64,000 nucleotides of DNA from AP-15 sp963736715 (GTDB lineage Bacteria > Pseudomonadota > Alphaproteobacteria > ATCC43930 > CGMCC-115725): the NCBI GenBank assembly GCA_963736715.1, contig CAVTQA010000027.1, positions 1 to 64,000 of the forward strand, read 5' to 3'. Every line of letters begins with the position of its first letter. Position 1 is the stretch's first letter. Made by a program: the position numbers and the translations under genes. Below are positions 36,200-44,247 of the stretch, piece by piece. Under the pieces are notes generated by a model, which was not told where the DNA came from, ran no database searches, and was given only the letters and a program-made list of their open reading frames with translations.

Positions 36200-36508
36200 A
36201 ATAGCCGACGCTAATCGGGCTTAAAAATCGTCAGCCGTTCGATTTCCGCGGGCGTGATCCCGCCTTCGGTTGCGATCTTACGAATTGGTCGGGCGGCCTT
36301 GAATGCGGCCATTTCCCATGGGGGGTTCGAAGCTGCCCTCACCTAGCTGGCCGACAGCGGCTTTCGCGATCCGCCGAGCGGCGAGACAGACAACCTTGCC
36401 CTGTGATTTCGATAGCGCTAACGCGTGTCTTCTCGATCAACCGCGAGTTGACCCGGAATGCTTTGTTCGAACACGTCTGACCGGTTCATTTACCCCGGAT
36501 TGTTCGAG
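36200..36508. other. 309-nt divergent intergenic region
   Basis: Between the LLM monooxygenase (minus) and the transglycosylase lipoprotein (plus). Apart from the 33-codon open frame on the minus strand at 36211-36312 I see nothing supported. No clear promoter was found by eye. Confidence 0.3.
36211..36312 (-). CDS. Short open frame, possible C-terminal relic
   Basis: 33 residues from ATG 36312 ending EGGITPAEIERLTIFKPD. The tail has the look of a real protein C-terminus (a helix TPAEIERL), but the frame is short, has no clear ribosome site, and matches nothing I recognise. It lies directly upstream of the LLM gene on the same strand. It could be the last exon-like remnant of a deleted gene. 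Confidence 0.22.
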   Translation of the reverse strand: MAAFKAARPIRKIATEGGITPAEIERLTIFKPD

Positions 36509-37854
36509 ATGCACCGCTTGCGAAAGATCTTTCGGCTGTTGCCGATCCTGCTGCTTGCCGCCTGCGCTCAGCAGGCCGGATATTACGGCCCGGGCGGACG
36601 GATCGAAATCGGTGCGGACGGGTGGAGGGGGCACGCCGCAGTGCTATTATCCGCCGCCGGGCCCGCAAGAGGATCCGTGGGGGCCCTATATCCGCGAGGC
36701 TGCAGATCGATATCGCGTGCCCGAGCATTGGGTGCGCGCGGTGACGCAACAGGAATCCGGCGGTGAGCAGCAGGCCACTTCGCCCGTCGGGGCGATGGGC
36801 CTGATGCAAATCATGCCCACTACTTACGATGAGTTGCGGGTGCGTCACCAGCTCGGCGACGACCCCTACGACCCGCACAACAACATACTGGCTGGTACCG
36901 CCTATATCCGAGAAATGTATGACCGGTACGGTGCGCCGGGCTTTCTGGCCGCCTACAACGCCGGTCCGGATCGGGTCGACAGCTATCTGGCCGGTCAAGG
37001 GCCGCTGCCCGACGAGACGGTGAACTATCTTGCCGCGATCACGCCCAATCTCGGCGGCGACGTGCCGCGGTCTGGGCCTTTCTTTGTCGCTTCCGCCCAC
37101 TCCGGCCGCGTGAAGCGGTTCGCCCCGACCGTTGCCAGCCTCGCGGCGGGATGCGACCTGAACGCCGCGTATAACCCGAACCATCCTTGCTCGACCTTGC
37201 TGCATGCCGCGGAGCAGCCGGCGCCGATCCAAACGGCTATGGTCCCCCAGCTGGGCGCGAATGGCTGCGACGTGAACGCGGCCTACGATCCCAGCCCACC
37301 CCTGCACCTCCATAGCCCAGACCGCAGCGGTGTCGCACTCGGCTTCGGCGCAGCGGGTTGCGGCGAACGAATGCGACGGGAACGCGGCCTATAATTCCTA
37401 CGATCGTTGTGGGTCAGCTCCGCCGCCTGTGGCCTCCGGGGTGAAGATGGCGTCGGCTAACGGCCATGCCGCGATCGGGACGATCCGCGTCCCGGCGCCG
37501 GCAAGATCCCACCAAGTTGCCACGGCGACGCCCGCTGCCTATTACCGACCGGCCACGCCGTCACCGCGGCAACAGGCGAGCCATCCCGCCGAGCCGGGCG
37601 GCAATTGGGCGATCCAGGTGGGCGCCTTCGCAAATCCGAGCCTGGCCCGCGCGGTGGCGGAGGGCGCCCGCGCCCAGGCGCCAGACCAGCTCCACTCCGC
37701 AAGCTTGGCCCTGCAGCCCACCGCTCCGTTCGGCAGTAAGGTCTTCTATCGCGCTCGCCTCGCTCATTTGTCGGCCAGCGCAGCGTCGAGCGCCTGCGCG
37801 CGTCTCAACCACCGTCAACTGCCCTGCGTCGTCGTCCCTCCAAATCGCTCCTGA
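36509..37854 (+). pseudogene. Lytic transglycosylase lipoprotein with CDxNAAY repeats and SPOR domain, two frameshifts
   Basis: Starts ATG 36509 with a lipoprotein signal (FRLLPILLLAACAQQ, Cys in LAAC). The frame shifts at about 36600-36640 into the SLT domain: YPPPGPQEDPWGPYIREAADRYRVPEHWVRAVTQQESGG (catalytic Glu in QESGG), SPVGAMGLMQIMPTTYDE, NNILAGTAYIREMYDRYG, FLAAYNAGP. Then come three copies of a CDxNAAY motif (about 37150, 37263, 37370). A second shift near 37300 leads to a C-terminal SPOR-type domain (GGNWAIQVGAFANPSLARAVAEGA...FYRARLAHLSASAASSACARL). Role: cleavage of peptidoglycan at the envelope or septum, the SPOR part binding denuded glycan. About 448 residues if repaired. Confidence 0.75.
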
Positions 37855-37881
37855 TCGAGCGACAGGTGCTAAGATCTCCCG

Positions 37882-38601
37882 ATGTCCTCCGACGTCGTCG
37901 ATCTGCGGGATTTCTATCGTACCGGGCTCGGTCAGATCGCGCGGCGAATGATCCGCGGCGCCATTCGCCAGGTATGGCCCGACCTGCATGGCATGCGGCT
38001 CCTCGGGATCGGCTATCCGACCCCGTTTTTGCCGACGATCTCGGCCGAGACGGAGCGCACGGTGGCGTTGATGCCGGCCGCGCTCGGCGTGCTCGGCTGG
38101 TCGCCGGAGGGGCGCAATCTGGTCACCCTGGCGGACGAAGGAGAACTCCCCTTCGCGGATTATTCGATCGATCGGGTTCTGCTGGTCCACGCGCTCGAGA
38201 CTACCGACCAGGCTGGACCGATGCTGAAGGAGATCTGGCGTGTCCTGGCCGGCGGCGGCCGTCTGCTGGTCATCGCCCCGAACCGGCGCGGCATCTGGGC
38301 CCGTCTCGACCGCACCCCGTTTGGTTCGGGCCGCCCCTACACGATGTCGCAATTGTCGCGGCTGCTGCGGGACGAGCAATTCACCCCGGTCGGATCGGAC
38401 ACCGCCCTGTTTATCCCGCCTTCACGAAAGCGCATGATCTTGCGCTCGGCCGCGGCGTGGGAGCGCATCGGCAAACGCTGGTTTCCGACTTTCGCCGGCG
38501 TTGTGCTGGTCGAGGCGACAAAGCAGATCTACGCCAAGCCGGCGCCGGTCCGCGCATTGCGCCGCCGCCTGGTCTATGCGCCGGCGCCGCACGGCTTGTA
38601 A
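37882..38601 (+). CDS. Class I SAM-dependent methyltransferase
   Basis: 239 residues. MRLLGIGYPTPFLP replaces the usual glycine-rich SAM loop. It is followed by an acidic EGELPFADYSIDRVLLVHALETTDQAGPMLKEIWRVLAGGGRLLVIAPNRRGIWARLDRTPFGSGRPYT, the Methyltransf_11 pattern, and an amphipathic C-terminal part (KRWFPTFAGVVLVEATKQIYA). The substrate is unknown; in many alphaproteobacteria the orthologue is next to a glyoxalase II gene, absent here. It follows the transglycosylase gene by 27 nt. Composition and codon use match the neighbours. Confidence 0.8.
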   Translation: MSSDVVDLRDFYRTGLGQIARRMIRGAIRQVWPDLHGMRLLGIGYPTPFLPTISAETERTVALMPAALGVLGWSPEGRNLVTLADEGELPFADYSIDRVLLVHALETTDQAGPMLKEIWRVLAGGGRLLVIAPNRRGIWARLDRTPFGSGRPYTMSQLSRLLRDEQFTPVGSDTALFIPPSRKRMILRSAAAWERIGKRWFPTFAGVVLVEATKQIYAKPAPVRALRRRLVYAPAPHGL

Positions 38602-38613
38602 TGGGTTAGCCGA

Positions 38614-39231
38614 TCAGTCGGTCGCCGACTTCTTGGAATAGAAATACGGTCCTGGCCAATCGCCGATCGCGGCCGTATGCGTGACGAGCCCAATCCCCTC
38701 GCGCCAGTAGTGGAGCTGATAGCCGGGCGGTTCGAACGCGAAGCTGAGCCGCGCCTCGGGGCGGAGATCGAGGACAATCTGATGCGCAGTGCTCGGAGCG
38801 GTCCCGGCGACCGTTCCGGCAAAGCGGCTTTCGATCGGACGATGAAGATGCCCGCAGAGGATGCGCTCGATTTGGGGGTGACCCCGAATGACTTCCGCGA
38901 AACCGGCGCTTCCGGCAAGTCCGCCTGATCCATCCGGCGGATTCCGGTCAGAAATGGCGGATGATGCATCAACACCAAAAATGGGGCGATCCTGCGCCCC
39001 CGAGAGGATGCGATCGAGCCACTGAAGCCGTTTCGAACACACGGCCCCACCGCCCTGGCCCGGGACCAATGTATCGAGGACCGCGGCATCGGGCGAAGGA
39101 TCGAGCCGGTTCGCCGCCGCTACCGCCCGTTCGAGAGCAGATGCGGTATCGACGATCCCGATCAAGAGCGTCCCTGGCAGTGTGATGTGCGTATCGGTGA
39201 TGTGGGCGATCAGGATCGAGATCTCGGATTA
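38614..39231 (-). pseudogene. Icc-type cyclic-nucleotide phosphodiesterase, internal deletion and frameshifts
   Basis: The N-terminal metal motif is present without a proper start (ILIAHITDTHITLPGTLLIGIVDTASALERAVAAAN, DxH ligand), then PSPDAAVL is joined directly to LDTLVPGQGGGAV. In normal relatives about 90 residues with GDL and GNHD metal ligands lie between. The segment LMHHPPFLTGIRRMDQADLP is out of frame, between a break in ATTTTTGG and one near 38920. The first frame then resumes with FAEVIRGHPQIERILCGHLHRPI and runs to 38614. A phosphodiesterase without GDL and GNHD cannot bind its metals. It lies just downstream of metW on the same strand. Confidence 0.8.
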
Positions 39232-39918
39232 CCGACCGGCGCTCCCGCAAAGGACGAAGATGCCTTGCTCGGCGAGCAGATTGGCCAAGCTACCGCGGGG
39301 ATCGAGCGAGTACGGCTGCCCGTGGCGGTCCAGCGTGGCGCTGCGGTCGACGCGGACGCCGATCTCGTCGCACAACGCGACAAAGTCGCGGATCGTGCAG
39401 AGATGAATATTGGGGGTCTCATACCAGGGGTGGGCGAGACAATGCGAAACCGGCATGCGGCCGGTCAGCAAAAGCCCGAATCGGATGCGCCAGAACCCGA
39501 AATTCGGAAAGGACACGATCGCCCGCCGGCCGATGCGCACGAGCTCCTCGACGACCCGGCGCGGCCGGCGCGTCGCCTGCAGGGTCTGGCTCAGCACGAC
39601 GACATCGAAGGCTCCGTCCGGATAGGCTTCGAGGTCGCGGTCGGCGTCGCCTTGAATGACGGACAGACCGTGGCCGACACAGGAGTTGACGCCCGACTGG
39701 CTCAGCTCGATGCCGCGGCCGTCGACGCTCTTTTGCCGCGCCAGATAGGCCAGCAATGCCCCGTCGCCGCAACCGATGTCGAGCACGCGCGACCCGGGTT
39801 CGATCATCTCGGCGATCTGCCGCAGATCCTGGCGCAACTCGCCCACGGCGCCCGGCGCCATCGTCGCTTGCGCGGCCGCGCCGAAACTCAGCGTGGCGCC
39901 TTCGCCGGATGCGGCCAT
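39229..39918 (-). CDS. metW: Methionine biosynthesis protein MetW
   Basis: 229 residues. Starts with about 30 extra residues, then ELRQDLRQIAEMIEPGSRVLDIGCGDGALLAYLARQKSVDGRGIELSQSGVNSCVGHGLSVIQGDADRDL. This is the SAM-binding fold and the MetW signature, followed by SFPNFGFWRIRFGLLLTGRMPVSHCLAHPWYETPNIHLCTIRDF. It overlaps the metX stop by one base, the usual pair. MetW is needed with MetX for homoserine acetylation in several proteobacteria. The start may be internal, at the second Met (residue 20), since the first 19 residues are Ala/Gly-rich. Confidence 0.92.
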   Translation of the reverse strand: MAASGEGATLSFGAAAQATMAPGAVGELRQDLRQIAEMIEPGSRVLDIGCGDGALLAYLARQKSVDGRGIELSQSGVNSCVGHGLSVIQGDADRDLEAYPDGAFDVVVLSQTLQATRRPRRVVEELVRIGRRAIVSFPNFGFWRIRFGLLLTGRMPVSHCLAHPWYETPNIHLCTIRDFVALCDEIGVRVDRSATLDRHGQPYSLDPRGSLANLLAEQGIFVLCGSAGR

Positions 39919-41090
39919 TACTGGGGGCGGCCGAGGCCGCGGTGCTCAGCGCAGCCGTTCAAAAAACCGTGCAAGGTCTCGAACAGCTCCGGCTCGTGCA
40001 GCAGAAACGCATCGTGCCCGTTATCGGTAGCGATCTCGACAAAGCTGACATTGGCGGCCGCCGCGTTCAGCGCATGCACGATCTCCCGACTTTCCGGGGT
40101 CGGAAACAGCCAGTCGCTGGTGAATGAGATGATGCAGAAACGCGAGCGTGTGCTCTCGAACGCGCCGGCCAGCGATCCGCCGTGTTCCGCCGCCAGATCG
40201 AAGTAATCCATCGCGCGGGTGATGTAGAGGTAGGAGTTGGCGTCGAAGCGATCGACAAAGGTGCTGCCCTGGTGCCGCAGATAGCTCTCGACCTGGAAAT
40301 CGGCGTCGAAACCATAGGTGACCGCGAGGCGATCCTGCAGGTTGCGCCCAAATTTGCGGTGCAATGCCGCTTCGGATAGATAGGTGATGTGGGCCGCCAT
40401 GCGGGCCACGGCGAGCCCGCGCACCGGCTTGCGGTCGAGGCTCAGATAGCGCCCGCCGCACCAATCGGGGTCGGCCATGATCGCCTGCCGGCCGACCTCG
40501 TGAAACGCGATGTTCTGCGCCGAATGCCGGGCTGCTCCGGCGATCGGGACCGCGGCAAAGACACTGTCGGGATAGCTGGCCGCCCACTCCAGCACCTGCA
40601 TCGCGCCCATCGAGCCGCCGATGACGCAGAACAGGCTGCCGATCCCGAGATGGTCAAGCAGGAGCTTTTGCCCGCGCACCATGTCGCGGATCGTGATCAC
40701 CGGGAACGACAGCGCCCAAGGCTCGCCGGTCGCCGGATCGATGTCCTGCGGGCCCGTTGTGCCCATGCAGCCGCCGAGCACGTTCGGGCAAATCAAAAAA
40801 TAGCGCTCGGTATCGAGCACGCGTCCCGGCCCGACCAATGTCTCCCACCAGCCGGGTTTTCCGGTTAGCGGATGCGGATCGGCGGCATATTGGTCGCCGG
40901 TCAGCGCGTGGCAGACGAGAATAGCGTTCGACCGATCCGGGTTTAGCGTCCCGTAGGTCTGGTAGGCGATCGTGAACGGCGCGAAATCGATCCCGCAATC
41001 CAGCCGCAACGGTGCACGCACGAGCAAAGTGTAGCCGGGCCAGTCCTGGCCCGGGCGGGAGCGAGGGCGCGGGGAGATCAGGGTCGACAC
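39918..41090 (-). CDS. metX: Homoserine O-acetyltransferase
   Basis: 390 residues from GTG 41090. Alpha/beta hydrolase fold with IAYQTYGTLNPDRSNAILVCHALTGDQYA, the oxyanion region NVLGGCMGTTGPQDIDPATG, nucleophile elbow VIGGSMGAMQVLEWAASYPD (Ser), FTSDWLFP (Asp) and DNGHDAFLLHEPEL (His). It acetylates (or succinylates) homoserine for methionine synthesis. Followed by metW in a coupled pair. The leader, about 100 nt, can form a long stem-loop and is preceded by a TTGACA box, read on the minus strand. Confidence 0.94.
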   Translation of the reverse strand: MSTLISPRPRSRPGQDWPGYTLLVRAPLRLDCGIDFAPFTIAYQTYGTLNPDRSNAILVCHALTGDQYAADPHPLTGKPGWWETLVGPGRVLDTERYFLICPNVLGGCMGTTGPQDIDPATGEPWALSFPVITIRDMVRGQKLLLDHLGIGSLFCVIGGSMGAMQVLEWAASYPDSVFAAVPIAGAARHSAQNIAFHEVGRQAIMADPDWCGGRYLSLDRKPVRGLAVARMAAHITYLSEAALHRKFGRNLQDRLAVTYGFDADFQVESYLRHQGSTFVDRFDANSYLYITRAMDYFDLAAEHGGSLAGAFESTRSRFCIISFTSDWLFPTPESREIVHALNAAAANVSFVEIATDNGHDAFLLHEPELFETLHGFLNGCAEHRGLGRPQ

Positions 41091-41195
41091 CGCAAAGCTC
41101 TAAACCAATTCGGTTGCGCAGCGGCGGCGGCCGCCAGTGCCGCCGGTTGCCGATTGGGGGCGCTAGCTAGGGATCTGGGATCAGGCATGTCAATG
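41091..41195 (-). promoter_or_regulatory. metX promoter and structured leader
   Basis: On the minus strand a -35-like TTGACA lies at 41193-41188. Downstream, CCAATCGG and CCGAATTGG can pair (one bulged A), enclosing GGCGGC and GCCGCC, so the leader forms an extended hairpin of GC-rich stems ending about 20 nt before the GTG start. Its position upstream of a methionine gene suggests regulation. It lacks the conserved features I know for SAM-II, so no riboswitch class is assigned. Confidence 0.4.
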
Positions 41196-41257
41196 TTTTC
41201 TTTGATTTTGCCAGGTCGGCACCCTACTAGTACGCCTCCCGCTGCAGCGACCGACAT

Positions 41258-42121
41258 ATGCCCGTGACCCCTTCAGATCTCAAAGGCTTGCGCCGGCGCC
41301 TGGACGAGATCGACGACAAGTTGCAGGACCTGCTGATCGACCGGGCGCAGATCGTGTCGCTGGTCGCGGCCAGTAAGAAAGACGGCAACCGGCCGGCCTA
41401 TCAACCGGCACGCGAGGCCGAGATCATCCGCCGGCTCGTCGGACGTCACCGTGGCGCCTTCCCTGTCGCAACCCTCGTTCGCATGTGGCGGGAGATGTTG
41501 GCAGCAACGGTCCGGTTGCAATCCCCTTTTTCGGTCGCTGTGTTCGCTCCTGCCGACCGGCCGGGGTTCTGGGATTTGGCGCGCGACCACTACGGCAGCA
41601 ATACGCCGATGTCGCCTTACGACACCAAAGATCAAGTAATCCGCGCGGTCGCCGGCGGAACGGGCTCGGTCGGCGTGTTGCCGCTGCCGAAGGCAGGAGA
41701 ACCCGATCCGTGGTGGCCGCAATTATTGTCGACCGACGACAATACGCCGCGGGTCCTCGCGCGCCTGCCCCTCGGTGCGCGAGGCAATGCCCGTACCGAT
41801 ACCGATGCGCTGGCGATCGGGTGCGGCGGACAAGAGGAGGGCGGTCTCGATCGCACCTTCTTCGGTGCGGAATGTTCCGCGGCGGTCAGCGGGCCCCTTA
41901 TCTCGCATATCCTCTCGACCGTCGGGCTGGTATGCACCTCCGTCGCGTGCAGCGATCGCAGCAAGGCGGTCTATCTGATCGAGGTGGATGGCGTTGTGCC
42001 GATCTCGGACAGACGGCTTGACGCCTTTCGCTCGGAACTGGGCGTCGCGCTCGAGCGGCTGCTGCCGCTCGGCGGCTATGCGGTTCCACTCTCGCCGCCA
42101 GCTCTGGCCACGAAGGGCTGA
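41258..42121 (+). CDS. Chorismate mutase (AroQ) with alphaproteobacterial C-terminal domain
   Basis: 287 residues. Residues about 5-90 are the all-helical AroQ domain: LRRRLDEIDDKLQDLLIDRAQIVSLVAASKKDG with catalytic Arg and Lys, EAEIIRRLVGRHRG and FPVATLVRMWREMLAATVRLQ. The remaining 190 residues (FSVAVFAPADRPGFWDLARDHYGSNTPM... with a later ACT-like end DRSKAVYLIEVDGVVPISDRRLDAFRSEL) resemble a degenerate prephenate-dehydratase-like region and lack a clear TRF catalytic motif. It converts chorismate to prephenate, substrate of the dehydrogenase two genes on. It starts an operon with hisC (4 nt gap). Confidence 0.87.
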   Translation: MPVTPSDLKGLRRRLDEIDDKLQDLLIDRAQIVSLVAASKKDGNRPAYQPAREAEIIRRLVGRHRGAFPVATLVRMWREMLAATVRLQSPFSVAVFAPADRPGFWDLARDHYGSNTPMSPYDTKDQVIRAVAGGTGSVGVLPLPKAGEPDPWWPQLLSTDDNTPRVLARLPLGARGNARTDTDALAIGCGGQEEGGLDRTFFGAECSAAVSGPLISHILSTVGLVCTSVACSDRSKAVYLIEVDGVVPISDRRLDAFRSELGVALERLLPLGGYAVPLSPPALATKG

Positions 42122-42125
42122 GCCC

Positions 42126-43229
42126 ATGACGCTTGAACCGGGGCTGATGCCCCGCCCCGGCATTCTCGACATCAGCCCCTATGTTGGCGGCGAAGCGAAG
42201 GTGATTGGGGTCGAGCGCCCGATCCGCCTCGCGTCGAACGAGAGCGCTCTTGGGCCGAGCCGCAAGGCAATCGCGGCCTACCGGGCTCTCGCCGGCGAGA
42301 TCCATCGCTATCCGGACGGGAACGCCCAGGAGCTGCGCGAGGTACTCGGGCAATGTCATGGGATCGATTCCTCGCGGATCGTCTGCGGCGCCGGTTCCGA
42401 CGAGCTGATCGCGCTACTTTTGCGCTGCTATGCCGGTCTGGGAGACGAGGTTCTCTACAGCCGCCACGGGTTCCTGATGTATCCGATCAACGCGGTGGCG
42501 GTGGGTGCCACGCCAATCGCGGCTCCGGAACGCGACCAGACGACCGATGTCGATGCCGTTCTGGCCCTGGTGACCGAGCGCACGCGCATAGTTTTCATCG
42601 CCAACCCGAACAACCCGACGGGCACATATCTGGGCGCACAGGAAATCGCACGGCTGCATGCGGGCCTACCGGCCTCGGTGTTGCTTGCCATCGACGCCGC
42701 CTATGCCGAGTTCGTCAACCGCAACGATTACGAGCCCGGCATCGAGCTGGTGAACCGCGCGGAAAACGTCGTGATGCTGCGGACATTTTCAAAAATCTAT
42801 GCCCTCGCTGGGCTGCGGCTCGGATGGGCGTATTGTCCGCCAGCAATCGCCGATGTCCTGAACCGGGTGCGCGGCCCCTTCAATGTGAGCGCCGCGGCGC
42901 AGGCCGCCGGTGTCACTGCGGTCGAGGATGTCGAGGCGCTCAACCGAGCCCGCGCCCACAACGAGCGCTGGCTGCCGTGGTTTTCCGCGCGGCTTGCGGC
43001 GCTCGGCCTCCCGCTGACCCCGAGCGTCGCCAATTTCGTCCTCGCGCGATTCCCCGACGATCCGCTCAAGAACGCCGACGCGGCATTCGCCTTCTTGCAG
43101 TCGCGTGGGATCCTGACCCGCAAGATGGGCGCCTATGGCCTGCCACAACATCTGAGGATCACGATCGGGACCGGACCGGAGATGGAAACCGTCGCAGCCA
43201 CACTCGCCGAATTCACCACCGCGCGATGA
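42126..43229 (+). CDS. hisC: Histidinol-phosphate/aromatic aminotransferase
   Basis: 367 residues from ATG 42126, 4 nt after the chorismate mutase stop. Fold-type I PLP enzyme: RLASNESALGPSRKAIAAYRAL, YPDGNAQELREVLGQ, VCGAGSDELIALLLRCY, FIANPNNPTGTYL, AIDAAYAEF, and RTFSKIYALAGLRLGWAY with the PLP Lys in FSK. In this aro context it probably transaminates both histidinol-P and the aromatic keto acids. A REP pair separates it from the prephenate dehydrogenase gene. Confidence 0.92.
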   Translation: MTLEPGLMPRPGILDISPYVGGEAKVIGVERPIRLASNESALGPSRKAIAAYRALAGEIHRYPDGNAQELREVLGQCHGIDSSRIVCGAGSDELIALLLRCYAGLGDEVLYSRHGFLMYPINAVAVGATPIAAPERDQTTDVDAVLALVTERTRIVFIANPNNPTGTYLGAQEIARLHAGLPASVLLAIDAAYAEFVNRNDYEPGIELVNRAENVVMLRTFSKIYALAGLRLGWAYCPPAIADVLNRVRGPFNVSAAAQAAGVTAVEDVEALNRARAHNERWLPWFSARLAALGLPLTPSVANFVLARFPDDPLKNADAAFAFLQSRGILTRKMGAYGLPQHLRITIGTGPEMETVAATLAEFTTAR

Positions 43230-43238
43230 ACGCACCTC

Positions 43239-43325
43239 TCGTCATTCTCGCGAAAGCGGGAATCCAGAGCAGGAAAGCTCCTGCCGGGGCATCCCTGGAC
43301 CCCCGCTTTCGCGGGGGTGACGGGG
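43239..43325. repeat. REP palindrome pair between hisC and the prephenate dehydrogenase gene
   Basis: CGTCATTCTCGCGAAAGCGGG at 43240 onward and its inverted partner CCCCCGCTTTCGCGGGGGTGAC near 43300-43321 face each other. Between them is a small hairpin GCAGGA-AAGC-TCCTGC (43270-43285). The same paired arrangement is found at 61264-61369. These are alphaproteobacterial REP-type elements, probably moved by a RAYT transposase encoded elsewhere; they may also act as mRNA-stabilising hairpins within the operon. Confidence 0.75.
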
Positions 43326-43347
43326 CGGCGTCGTTTGAGGCGGGACG

Positions 43348-44232
43348 ATGAGCGGCAAGCGTTTCGATAAGGTGGCGCTGATCGGGATCGGGTTAATCGG
43401 GTCCTCGCTCGCTCGGGCGCTGCGCCGGGACAGTCCCGAGACCGAAATCATCGCGTGCGCTCGGCGAGCCGAGAGCCTCGCCGCAGTGCGGCGCCTGGCG
43501 ATTGCCGACGCAACGACGCACGACCCGGCGCAGGCGGCCGCGGGCGCCGATCTCGTGGTCGTCGCGACGCCGCTCTCCGCCTATCCCGAAATCGGCGAGA
43601 GGATCGCGCCGATGCTGAAGGACGACGCGATCTTGACCGATGTCGGCTCGGTCAAGCAGGCGGTGATCCGAGATCTGCAGCCCCATGTCCCGAAGGGCGT
43701 CCACTTCGTCCCAGGCCACCCTGTAGCCGGCACCGAGCATTCCGGACCCGAATCCGGTTTTGCCGAGCTGTTCCGCGACCGCTGGTGCATCCTGACCCCG
43801 CCGCCCGAGACGGCGCCCGAGGCGGTGGCCGCGATCGGTGGGATGTGGGAGAACTTCGGGATGCATGTCGTCACGATGAGCGCCGACCACCACGACAAGG
43901 TGCTGGCGATGACCTCGCATCTGCCGCATCTGATCGCTTACACGATCGTCGGCACGGCAACCAACCTCGAGGAGAGCCTCAAATCCGAGGTCATCGAATT
44001 CTCGGCCAGCGGCTTCCGCGACTTCACCCGCATCGCCGCTTCCGACCCGGTCATGTGGCGCGACATTTTTCTTAACAATCGCGAAGCGGTGCTCGAGATC
44101 GTGCAGCGCTTCACCGAGGACTTGACGGCATTGCAGCGGGCTATCCGTTGGGGCGAAGGAGACAAGCTGGAGGAGCTATTTACCCGCACCCGCGCGATCC
44201 GTCGTTCTATCATCGAGGCAAAGCAGGCCTGA
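43348..44232 (+). CDS. tyrA: Prephenate/arogenate dehydrogenase
   Basis: 294 residues from ATG 43348. NAD(P) loop VALIGIGLIGSSLARALRRDSP, then ADLVVVATPLSAYPEIGERIAPMLKDDAILTDVGSVKQAVI, and the substrate motif FVPGHPVAGTEHSGPESGFAELFRDRWCILTP. The helical dimerisation domain has MSADHHDKVLAMTSHLPHLIAYTIV. It oxidatively decarboxylates prephenate (or arogenate) for tyrosine synthesis. Third gene of the aroQ-hisC-tyrA block, after a 118-nt gap that holds REP palindromes. Cofactor and substrate preference (TyrA versus TyrC) not decided. Confidence 0.92.
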   Translation: MSGKRFDKVALIGIGLIGSSLARALRRDSPETEIIACARRAESLAAVRRLAIADATTHDPAQAAAGADLVVVATPLSAYPEIGERIAPMLKDDAILTDVGSVKQAVIRDLQPHVPKGVHFVPGHPVAGTEHSGPESGFAELFRDRWCILTPPPETAPEAVAAIGGMWENFGMHVVTMSADHHDKVLAMTSHLPHLIAYTIVGTATNLEESLKSEVIEFSASGFRDFTRIAASDPVMWRDIFLNNREAVLEIVQRFTEDLTALQRAIRWGEGDKLEELFTRTRAIRRSIIEAKQA

Positions 44233-44247
44233 GAGGGCTCGCCGCCG

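Noticed and set aside
41091..41195. SAM-II riboswitch upstream of metX
   Set aside because: The conserved SAM-II 3' sequence and pseudoknot elements I know are not recognisable; only generic stems are present.
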